A DNA stretch of 64,000 bases. Source: Methylobacterium pseudosasicola. Its GTDB lineage: Bacteria > Pseudomonadota > Alphaproteobacteria > Rhizobiales > Beijerinckiaceae. Within the stretch, counting starts at the first letter, position 1, and each line of letters begins with the position of its first letter. Below are positions 27,407 through 35,134 of the stretch, piece after piece. Under the pieces are notes generated by a model that saw only the letters and a program-made list of their open reading frames with translations, did no database searches and was not told where the DNA came from. The translations under genes and the position numbers were made by a program. The DNA is taken from the NCBI RefSeq assembly GCF_900114535.1, contig NZ_FOTK01000003.1, forward strand, positions 228,928 to 292,927, given 5' to 3'.

Positions 27407-27463
27407 TAATTTCGGCCAGTCGATTTGCAGATGTGGTTTCCCGGCAGGTGCCCCGATTCGGTC

Positions 27464-28072
27464 CTAGTTGGGCGTGTCGAGGTTCAGGATCTGCCGGGTT
27501 GCGACCAAGGCCGCCTCGAGCGGCTCGGCGTCGCGGGTGATCTTGGCCCGCAGACTGGCACCGAGCCAGAGCTGGTACAGGGTTTCGGCGAGCCGATGGG
27601 CATCGGCCGGCCGGTCGAGCGAGCCGTCCGCCACAGCGACGCCGATGATGGAGGCAAGCCGGCGGATGATCGCCGTCGTCCCGCGCAGCAGGACGCCGCG
27701 CATCCCCTCGGAAAGATCGGCGACTTCGGCCCCGAGCTTTACCGCCAGGCATTTGCCTTGCGGATCGCAGGTTGCCTGGGTATCGCGCCAGGTCTGCCAA
27801 TAGAGCATCAGCCGCTCGGCGCCGGTGAGCCCGGGCCGAGCGAACGTCGCGTCGAGTTCCCTGAGGTAATCGGAGAAATAGTTCTCGAGCAGCGCCTCCC
27901 CGAACGCGTCTTTCGATTTGAAATAGTGATAGAACGAGCCCTTTGGCACCCTGGATGCAACAAGGATCTCGTTGAGACCGACCGCGGAAAACCCTTTACC
28001 GCCCATAATGACCTGAGCCGTATCAAGGATCTGCTGCCGGACATCCGGATGCTGGGCTGCCGTGACGGTCAT
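27464..28072 (-). CDS. TetR-family regulator, NemR-like
   Basis: A 202-residue TetR protein. Its HTH is FSAVGLNEILVASRVPKGSFYHYFKSKDAF (about 28-57). The ligand domain contains CDPQGKCLAVKLGAEVADLSE, with Cys102 and Cys108. NemR of E. coli senses electrophiles through a Cys at about this point, in a similar GCLIxxL context. I infer repression of the aldehyde/enone detoxification genes, released by thiol modification. Two matching palindromes, before itself and before the alcohol dehydrogenase, support self- and operon control. Confidence 0.85.
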   Translation of the reverse strand: MTVTAAQHPDVRQQILDTAQVIMGGKGFSAVGLNEILVASRVPKGSFYHYFKSKDAFGEALLENYFSDYLRELDATFARPGLTGAERLMLYWQTWRDTQATCDPQGKCLAVKLGAEVADLSEGMRGVLLRGTTAIIRRLASIIGVAVADGSLDRPADAHRLAETLYQLWLGASLRAKITRDAEPLEAALVATRQILNLDTPN

Positions 28073-28093
28073 GATCTTCCATTTATCTTTAAA

Positions 28094-28108
28094 CAGACCG
28101 GTCGTCTA
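28094..28108. promoter_or_regulatory. NemR-like operator before the TetR gene
   Basis: CAGAC-CGGTC-GTCTA shares 13 of 15 positions with the site at 27392-27406, including AGAC/GTCT arms and the 5-bp spacing. It lies 22-36 bp upstream of the TetR start, fitting autoregulation. Confidence 0.65.
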
Positions 28109-28502
28109 GGGGCTGATGTGATTTGGTGGTCTACCCCTCCAGACACGATGCTGTGTGGCGACGCGCAGTTCGCGCGTGACATCATCTGCTTAAGCGGGCG
28201 ACGTGTGCGATCGGGCAGGATACGGACAGAGACTTTCTCTATCAGAGACTTTGAGAAAACGGCGATTTTTCCAATCCCTCGCCCGGTAGGCCAAGAAGCT
28301 CGCCGGCGATACTTGGATGATTCTCAAGCAATCCGAGGGCTCGATCGGCGACACGCGGCATGCATTCGCTTCCGAGGCCCATCAAGCCCCGGCCGCTTGA
28401 GATACCGAGCCAGAAGCGTCTCTGCCTTGTCGCAAGCGGCGTCATCGTCGTCGCGGTTGTTGTCGCCTTCATGCAGCGCGGAGAAGGCGTGTCCCCCACG
28501 GA
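28109..28502. other. Intergenic, nothing recognised
   Basis: No gene-like frame or repeat stands out. The right boundary is the start of an insertion-sequence remnant. Confidence 0.5.
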
Positions 28503-28755
28503 TGCAAGAGCGCTTTGCAGAACGCTTCGTCGGTGATGTCACTTGGCGACAGGATGGCCTTGCGACCCTCGGCCTGAAGGGCCCCAGGCCATCCTGCCCG
28601 CAATCCGGCGAGGTTGCTCAAGATCGACTTGTACGGCGGCCTCGACCGCATCACGTCGGGTCGTTGCCTCGAACGCGAGAACCCGCGCGACATCGAACTG
28701 ACCGGCCGCCCAATGCCCGGTGTCGAGACGCTGGCCGATTTCCGCAAGGACAACA
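28503..28755 (+). pseudogene. IS1182-family transposase, N-terminal remnant
   Basis: The frame from about 28578 reads GHPARNPARLLKIDLYGGLD, then a segment with CLERENPRDIELTGRPMPG and TLADFRKDN. This is the conserved N-terminal region of IS1182-type transposases (usual form HPATLLKLYIYGYLNR...SRRLERE...TGRL.PD..TIADFRKDNG). A TGA at 28575 and a frame change separate it from GLATLGLKGP in another frame, the preceding family segment. The DDE catalytic part is missing. It stops at the 3' end of the phosphatase gene, so the element is dead and truncated. Confidence 0.7.
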
Positions 28756-28765
28756 GCCCCTACCC

Positions 28766-30181
28766 TCAGCGAGGCGCCGCGCTTGCCCCGGACCGGCTCG
28801 CCGCCAGCGCTGCCGCCTTGCCGGCCGCCGCGTAGAGGTTGATCCGGGAATAGACCCCGAACTCCGAGCCGTCGTCCAGGAAGCCGCCGCCGGGGCCCTG
28901 CGTCTCGGTCAGGATGGCGTTGGCCTCGGCGAGCGTCAGCGCCGGGAAGGCCGCGGTCAGCAGGTGGCCGGCCTCCGGGGCCAGCGTGCCGACATCCTCC
29001 CGGGCGTTGGCGGTGGCGTCGTGCACGACAGGCAACCCGTAGGACTGGGTCGCCTCGTAGAAGGCCGCGTTGGCGGCTGCGTCCTTGAACCGGCCGGTGT
29101 CCCGGGCCGCGCAAGCCGCCACCGCGTCGCCGCAGCCGGCCTTGAGCGCGTCGGTCATGGCCGCCCGGGCCTCCTTCAGAAGCGCCTGGTAATCGGTCAC
29201 GCCGACGCGCTTGTCCGCATCGGTCGCGTTCGCGTCGATCACCGCGGGGTTCTTCCGGATCTGGCCGACATAGGCCGGGTCGTTGGCGAGCAGATGCGCC
29301 ACCGCGTGGAGCGAGGTCGCCCGCCCGCCGATCACGTCCATGGCGTAATGCGCCCCGACGACGATCCGGTGATTGCCGTATTCGGCGCCGCGGACGATCA
29401 TATGCTGGTAGCGCTCCGGCACCAGCAAGGCGAGGACCAGCGACTCGGTGTAGCCGTAGGTGGTGTGGCCGCTCGGATAGGACGGGATGTCGAGGAGGTC
29501 CTGCTTCGGGCCGCGCAGCCAGTCGAGGCTGGAGACCTCGCCACCGAGGTAATCCGTGCCCCGGTATGCTAAAACCTTCGGGAGGGTCTGGAACGGCCGA
29601 GCATTGCCGAAGGCGTCGGAGCCCGGGCCACCCGCCGGCCGGCCATAGGCCTTGCCGAACACATCGGTGACGCCGCCATCGCCGAGGATCGCGGCGGCTT
29701 CGGCAGAGACCGCAGTCTTGCCGTCGGTGGTCGCGTTCGCGAAGAAATACTTGCCGGCGTTCGAGTCCGACTTGGTCACGTCGTTCGTGTAGCCGATCAG
29801 ACGAGCGATAGACGGCGCAGCGCTGGTGAAGGCATTCTTATCGATTTGGCGCGCCTTCGCCTGATAGGCGGCGGCGAGCGTCGTGCCGAGCCCGTCGGCC
29901 AGCTGGGTGGCGTTGCCATCGGTGACAGAGCAGTCCTCCAACGCCAATTGCTGCTGCTTGGGAAACGGCAGCAGTGTCGGCTGCTGGACAGTGCCGGTCT
30001 GGATCTCGCCGGTCACGCGCAGGTTCGCGTCGAGCGCCGCCTTGCCGACGGGCGTGGCCAGCAACCGGGCAACCGGGGCCAGGCCGCGCAGGGCCGCGAG
30101 ATTGGTGGCCGACTGTGCCCATACAGGGACCGGCAGTCCGATGCAGAGCAGCGCCGACCCGATCCTCAACGCCCCGATCAT
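28766..30181 (-). CDS. Secreted PAP2-family acid phosphatase
   Basis: A 471-residue protein with a signal peptide (GSALLCIGLPVPVWAQS). The phosphatase core has PSYPSGHT and HRIVVGAHYAMD, corresponding to PSGH and the R-x5-H-x3-D motif of the class A acid phosphatase/PAP2 fold. It is longer than PhoN-type enzymes, with an extra N-terminal region of about 150 residues. It probably releases phosphate from organic esters in the periplasm. ATG 30181 is preferred over an in-frame TTG at 30187. It has no obvious operon partner. Confidence 0.85.
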   Translation of the reverse strand: MIGALRIGSALLCIGLPVPVWAQSATNLAALRGLAPVARLLATPVGKAALDANLRVTGEIQTGTVQQPTLLPFPKQQQLALEDCSVTDGNATQLADGLGTTLAAAYQAKARQIDKNAFTSAAPSIARLIGYTNDVTKSDSNAGKYFFANATTDGKTAVSAEAAAILGDGGVTDVFGKAYGRPAGGPGSDAFGNARPFQTLPKVLAYRGTDYLGGEVSSLDWLRGPKQDLLDIPSYPSGHTTYGYTESLVLALLVPERYQHMIVRGAEYGNHRIVVGAHYAMDVIGGRATSLHAVAHLLANDPAYVGQIRKNPAVIDANATDADKRVGVTDYQALLKEARAAMTDALKAGCGDAVAACAARDTGRFKDAAANAAFYEATQSYGLPVVHDATANAREDVGTLAPEAGHLLTAAFPALTLAEANAILTETQGPGGGFLDDGSEFGVYSRINLYAAAGKAAALAASRSGASAAPR

Positions 30182-30573
30182 GCCCAAGCCTCCTGCTCCG
30201 GCCGGTCATGCAGCCGGCTTCCGGGTGGTGCGTGGTAGAGCCGCCGCATGACCTGGGCGTGACACAATGTTACATCAGCAAACCGTTGCGGAAGGCGGCG
30301 GCGTTCGTCCGGTGGCTACGGGGCCAGCCATATCCTGTCCCTGCGCGGCGTAATCCTTGTGCATGGTCATGGCGTCGCCCCCCTGACCATGGGAGCCCTC
30401 CTCCGCCTATCGATCGCGTATCGGAGGTGCACCTGAAACCGAGGGACGATCGGCCGTGCGGCGTAGGCTGGGCCCCGACGCGTCGCGGCAGGCCAAGCGA
30501 GTGTCGCTGACAGGGCAGCGGGGTGGTGGAGCGGCGGGGATACTCGTGGGGCCTGATCGGCTTCGGAGGTCCC
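30182..30573. other. Divergent control region of phosphatase and gbcA
   Basis: No gene seen. It holds the promoters of the phosphatase (minus) and of gbcA (plus). I could not pick out a GbdR site with confidence. Confidence 0.45.
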
Positions 30574-31833
30574 ATGCTCGACGTGACGCCGACCCCTCTC
30601 CAGCGTCTCCTGCAGGAGCGCCGTCGCGGCTACAGCCTGCCGGCCGCGTTCTATGTCAGCCCCGAGGTGTTCGAGGCTGACATGGCGGTCATCTTCGGCC
30701 GCCACTGGATCTATGTCGGCGTCGAGCCGGACGTGCCGGAGGCCGGCGACGTGATGGTCGTCGATATCGGCCGGACCTCGGTGGCGATCGTGCGCGACGA
30801 CGACGGCGCGGTCCGGGCCTTCCACAATGTCTGCCGCCACCGGGGCGCGCGGCTGGTCCACGAGGAGAAGTCGACGGTCGGCAACCTCGTCTGCCGCTAC
30901 CATTCCTGGACCTACGACCTCACCGGCGCCCTCATCCATGCCGAGCATATGGGGCCGGATTTCAGGAGGGACTGCCACGGGCTGAAGCCGGTCCACATCC
31001 GCTCGCTCGAAGGCCTGCTGTTCATCTGCCTTTCGGACGACCCGCCTGCCGATTTCGACGCGATGGCCGCCCGTCTCGGCCCCTACATCGCGCCGCACAA
31101 CGTGCGGGACACGAAGGTCGCCTTCCAGAAGGACATCATCGAGCCCGGCAACTGGAAGCTCACGATGGAGAACAACCGCGAGTGCTATCACTGCGGTGCG
31201 AACCATCCCGAATTGACCGTCCCGCTCTTCGCCTACGGATTCGGCTTCGCCCCCGAGGAGATGGACGCGCACGACCGCGCCAATGCCGAGCGCTACGGCT
31301 GCCTCCTCAAGAGCCGCCATGCCGAGTGGGAGGCGGAGGGGCTGCCCTCGCAGGAAGTCGAGGAGCTCGACACGATGATCACGGGCTTCCGCACCGAGCG
31401 CCTGCCGCTCGACGGCGAGGGCGAATCCCACACGCTCGACACCAAGGCCGCCTGCCGGAAGCTGCTCGGCCAGTTCACGAACGCGAAGCTCGGCGGCCTG
31501 TCCGTGTGGACGCAGCCGAATTCCTGGCACCACTTCCTCGGCGACCACATCGTCACCTTCTCGGTGCTGCCGCTCGATGCCGAGCGCTCGCTCCTGCGCA
31601 CCAAGTGGCTGGTGCACAAGGATGCGGTCGAGGGCGTGGACTACGACCTCGCCAACCTGACCGGCGTCTGGGACGCCACCAACGACCAGGACAGCGAACT
31701 CGTCGGCTTCTGCCAGCAGGGCGTTCGCAGCCCCGCCTACGAGCCCGGCCCGTACTCGCCCAACACCGAGATGCTCGTCGAGAAGTTCTGCAACTGGTAT
31801 GTCGGCCGCATGGCCGCGCATCTCGGGCGCTGA
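30574..31833 (+). CDS. gbcA: Glycine betaine monooxygenase, oxygenase subunit
   Basis: A 419-residue Rieske non-haem iron oxygenase. Rieske ligands are CRH (Cys87, His89) and CRYH (Cys107, His110). The mononuclear iron site is in NNRECYHCGANHPEL. It N-demethylates glycine betaine to dimethylglycine, releasing formaldehyde, with electrons from the reductase encoded next. ATG 30574 has GGAGGT 4-9 nt upstream; the reading from 30523 adds a tail without similarity. The stop is 2 nt before gbcB. Confidence 0.93.
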   Translation: MLDVTPTPLQRLLQERRRGYSLPAAFYVSPEVFEADMAVIFGRHWIYVGVEPDVPEAGDVMVVDIGRTSVAIVRDDDGAVRAFHNVCRHRGARLVHEEKSTVGNLVCRYHSWTYDLTGALIHAEHMGPDFRRDCHGLKPVHIRSLEGLLFICLSDDPPADFDAMAARLGPYIAPHNVRDTKVAFQKDIIEPGNWKLTMENNRECYHCGANHPELTVPLFAYGFGFAPEEMDAHDRANAERYGCLLKSRHAEWEAEGLPSQEVEELDTMITGFRTERLPLDGEGESHTLDTKAACRKLLGQFTNAKLGGLSVWTQPNSWHHFLGDHIVTFSVLPLDAERSLLRTKWLVHKDAVEGVDYDLANLTGVWDATNDQDSELVGFCQQGVRSPAYEPGPYSPNTEMLVEKFCNWYVGRMAAHLGR

Positions 31834-31835
31834 CG

Positions 31836-32966
31836 ATGCCGTCGGCTCCCGCCGCGATCGAGCCGGCCGCCGCGCGCCTCGCGGCCCCCACGCCCTGGGA
31901 TGCGGAGGCCGACGACCTCCTGACCTGCATCGCCGTGCGCGCGGAGACCCACGACGTGAAGACCTTCGTGCTCGCCCCCCGCGAGCCCCGGAGCTTCACC
32001 TACGCGCCGGGCCAGTTCCTGACCTTCGCGTTCGAGATCGGCGGCGAGACGATCCATCGCTGCTACACGATCTCCTCGGCGCCGACCCGGCCGCATGCCC
32101 TGTCCGTCACGGTCAAGCGCGTGCCCGGCGGCCCGGTCTCGAACTGGCTGCACGAGACCCTCAGGGTCGGCGAGACCGTGCGAGCCCTGGGGCCGATGGG
32201 CGAGTTCTCCTGCTTCACCCATCCGGCCGCCCGATACCTGCTCCTGTCCGGCGGCAGCGGCGTCACGCCGATGATGTCGATGGCGCGCACCTTCCACGAT
32301 CTCGGCGGCGGGCGGGACATCGCCTTCGTCCACGCCGCCCGGAGCCCGGCGGATATCGTCTTCCGCTCCGAACTGGAGCTGATGGCGCGGCTCGATCCGG
32401 CCTTCCGGTTCCACGCGATCTGCGAGGGCGATGCGACGGGCGAGTCTTGGACGGGCCGGAGGGGGCGGCTGTCCCTGGCGATCCTGCGCGAGGCCGTCCC
32501 GGACTTCCTCGAGCGCGAAGTCTTCGTCTGCGGCCCGAAGCCCTACATGGATGCGGTTCGGGCGATGCTGGCCGACGCCGGCTTCGACATGACCCGGCAC
32601 CATGAGGAAAGCTTCGATTTCGGCGCGCTGCCGGAGGTCGAGCAGGAGGCCGCCCGCGAGGCGGAACAGGTCCTCGATGAACCCGCGCCGGCAGGCGGCG
32701 TGCGGACCTTCCGGGTGGAGTTCGCCAAGACCCGCCGGGTGCTGGAATGTCCGGAAGACACGACGGTGCTCGAAGCCGCCCGCAAGGCCGGGCTTCGCCT
32801 GCCCTCGTCCTGCGCCAAGGGCCTGTGCGGCACCTGCAAGTCGAAGGTCGCATCCGGCACCGTCGCGATGACCCATGCCGGCGGCATCCGCCAGCGCGAG
32901 ATCGATGCCGGCATGGCGCTGCTGTGCTGCTCCAAGCCGACCAGCGACCTCGTCATCGAGCGGTGA
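31836..32966 (+). CDS. gbcB: Glycine betaine monooxygenase, reductase subunit
   Basis: A 376-residue ferredoxin-NAD(P) reductase with a C-terminal plant-type ferredoxin. The FAD domain has RCYTISSAP; the pyridine nucleotide domain has LLLSGGSGVTPMMSM and VFVCGPKPYMD. The [2Fe-2S] ligands are CAKGLCGTC and a final Cys in LLCC. It transfers electrons from NAD(P)H to GbcA. It carries an N-terminal extension of about 25 residues before the FAD domain. Confidence 0.93.
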   Translation: MPSAPAAIEPAAARLAAPTPWDAEADDLLTCIAVRAETHDVKTFVLAPREPRSFTYAPGQFLTFAFEIGGETIHRCYTISSAPTRPHALSVTVKRVPGGPVSNWLHETLRVGETVRALGPMGEFSCFTHPAARYLLLSGGSGVTPMMSMARTFHDLGGGRDIAFVHAARSPADIVFRSELELMARLDPAFRFHAICEGDATGESWTGRRGRLSLAILREAVPDFLEREVFVCGPKPYMDAVRAMLADAGFDMTRHHEESFDFGALPEVEQEAAREAEQVLDEPAPAGGVRTFRVEFAKTRRVLECPEDTTVLEAARKAGLRLPSSCAKGLCGTCKSKVASGTVAMTHAGGIRQREIDAGMALLCCSKPTSDLVIER

Positions 32967-33045
32967 GGGGCGGCCCCGGCCATTCCCCGTCCCACCCGCG
33001 TCCAGATCACTCCAAGATCACCCTTTTGCCTTCGGGAGTCGTCCC

Positions 33046-35088
33046 GTGATCGCCAATGCCGACGCGCTGCTGAAGCCCCTGACCATCAAGGGTCTCACCA
33101 TCCGCAATCGCGTGATGTCGACGAGCCATGCGCCGGGCTACGGCCGGGACGGCAAGCCGCAGGAGCGCTACCAGCTCTATCACGCCGAAAAGGCGAAGGG
33201 CGGGATCGGGCTGACCATGTTCGGCGGCTCGTCCTCGGTCGCTCCCGATTCTCCGGCCGCCCCCTGGAACCAGATCTCGGTGGCCGACGACTCGGTGATC
33301 CCGTTCTTCCGGGATTTCTCCGACCGGGTGCACGCCCATGGCGGCAAGCTGATGATTCAGCTGACCCATATGGGCCGGCGCACCAAGTGGGACACCGAGC
33401 ATTGGCTCCCCACGATCTCCCCGTCGCCCCGGCGCGAACCGGCGTCCCGCACCGTCCCGAAGGAGATGGAGGCGGAGGATATAGCCCGCGTCGTGAAGAG
33501 TTTCGCGCAGGCGGCGCGCCGCTGCCGAGAGGGCGGCCTCGACGGATGCGAGGTCTCGGCCGCCCACGGCCACCTGATCGATCAGTTCTGGTCGCCCTCG
33601 GTCAACCAGCGCACGGACCAATACGGTGGCAGCCTCGAGAACCGGATGCGGTTCGGCATCGAGGTGCTGGAGGCGATGCGGGCCGAAACTGGTGACGCTT
33701 ACGTGATCGGCATCCGGATGTCCGGCGACGAGATGATCGCCGACGGCCTGTCCCAGGAGGATTGCCTGACGATCGCCACGGAATACGCCAAGCGCGGCCT
33801 CGTCGACTTCCTCAACGTGCTGGGCGGCCAGGCGCGGGACCACATCGCCCACGCGATCTCCCTGCCGAACATGTCGTTCCCGGTGGCGCCGTTCCTGTTC
33901 CTGCCGAGCGCGATCAAGCGCGAGGTGGACGTGCCGGTCTTTCACGCCCAGCGGGTCACGGACCTGGCCACCGCCGCCCGCGCGGTCGCCGAGGGCCATG
34001 TCGACATGGTGGCGATGACCCGCGCTCACATCGCCGATCCGCATCTCGTGAGGAAGCTTTCCGAGGGACGGGCCGACGACATCCGGCAATGCGTGGGCGC
34101 CGGCTATTGCATCGACCGCATCTATGTCGGCGGCGACGCCTTGTGCATCCAGAACGCCGCCACCGGCCGCGAGGCGACGATGCCGCACGAGATCCGCAAG
34201 GCGGATGTCCGCCGCAGAATCGTGGTGATCGGCGCCGGGCCGGCCGGCCTGGAGGCGGCCCGGGTCTGCGCCGAGCGCGGCCACGCCGTCGTGCTGTTCG
34301 AGAAGGGCGCCCAGGCCGGCGGCCAGATCGCGATCGCCGCCAAGGCCGGCTGGCGCGAGGCCATGTCGGGCATCACCCGCTGGCTGGTCGGGCAGGTGAC
34401 CAAACACGGGGTCGATCTGCGCCTCAATACGGCGGCGAGCGAGGCGGCGGTGCGCGCCGAGCGACCGGACGTCGTCATCGTGGCGACGGGCGGCACGCCG
34501 TTCCGCGGCCACGCCAAGGGCGCCGAGCAGCATGCGGTGACCACCGCCGAGGTGCTGACCGGCGCGGTCGAGCCAACCGGGTCGGTGCTGCTCTACGACG
34601 AGATGGGCCAGCACAACGCCGCTTCGGTCGCCGAGCATCTGGCCAAGCGCGGCTGCTTGGTGGAAATCGCCACCCACGACCGGATGGTCGCCGAGGAGGT
34701 CGGTACCACCAACCAGCCGATCCACCTGCGCGAACTCTACAAGCTTGGCGTGGTGATGACGCCGAACATGGAGCTGATCGAGATCTACCCCGAGGGCAAC
34801 CGCTTCGTCGCGGCGCTGCGCAACACCATGACCGATGCCGAGGAGGAGCGCCTCGTCGACCGCATCGTCGTGGATCACGGGACGTTGCCGGTCGACGGCC
34901 TCTACCGCGCCCTCAAGGGCGGCTCGGTCAACCGGGGCCAGACCGACCAGGACGCTCTCCTGCGCGGCGAGCCGCAGCGCTACGACCTGTCCAAGGGCTA
35001 CGCCCTCTACCGGATCGGCGACGCGGTGGCCGGCCGCAACATCCATGCGGCGATCTACGACGCCCTGCGCCTGTGCAAGGACCTTTGA
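33046..35088 (+). CDS. dgcA: Dimethylglycine demethylase subunit DgcA
   Basis: A 680-residue protein related to trimethylamine dehydrogenase. It has an N-terminal old-yellow-enzyme FMN barrel (1-345, with SAAHGHLIDQFWSPSVNQR), an Fe-S loop, and a C-terminal FAD/NAD-type domain (VIGAGPAGLEAARV). With DgcB and a dedicated ETF it oxidises dimethylglycine to sarcosine plus formaldehyde. The Fe-S loop CVGAGYC...C has Cys349, 355 and 367 but Ala352 where TMADH has a further Cys. The GTG at 33046 follows GGGAG by 7 nt. It lies 79 nt after gbcB. Confidence 0.9.
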   Translation: MIANADALLKPLTIKGLTIRNRVMSTSHAPGYGRDGKPQERYQLYHAEKAKGGIGLTMFGGSSSVAPDSPAAPWNQISVADDSVIPFFRDFSDRVHAHGGKLMIQLTHMGRRTKWDTEHWLPTISPSPRREPASRTVPKEMEAEDIARVVKSFAQAARRCREGGLDGCEVSAAHGHLIDQFWSPSVNQRTDQYGGSLENRMRFGIEVLEAMRAETGDAYVIGIRMSGDEMIADGLSQEDCLTIATEYAKRGLVDFLNVLGGQARDHIAHAISLPNMSFPVAPFLFLPSAIKREVDVPVFHAQRVTDLATAARAVAEGHVDMVAMTRAHIADPHLVRKLSEGRADDIRQCVGAGYCIDRIYVGGDALCIQNAATGREATMPHEIRKADVRRRIVVIGAGPAGLEAARVCAERGHAVVLFEKGAQAGGQIAIAAKAGWREAMSGITRWLVGQVTKHGVDLRLNTAASEAAVRAERPDVVIVATGGTPFRGHAKGAEQHAVTTAEVLTGAVEPTGSVLLYDEMGQHNAASVAEHLAKRGCLVEIATHDRMVAEEVGTTNQPIHLRELYKLGVVMTPNMELIEIYPEGNRFVAALRNTMTDAEEERLVDRIVVDHGTLPVDGLYRALKGGSVNRGQTDQDALLRGEPQRYDLSKGYALYRIGDAVAGRNIHAAIYDALRLCKDL

Positions 35089-35134
35089 GCACGCCCATGG
35101 CCGGCCGCGACCGTCCGAGCCCGGACCACAAAAC

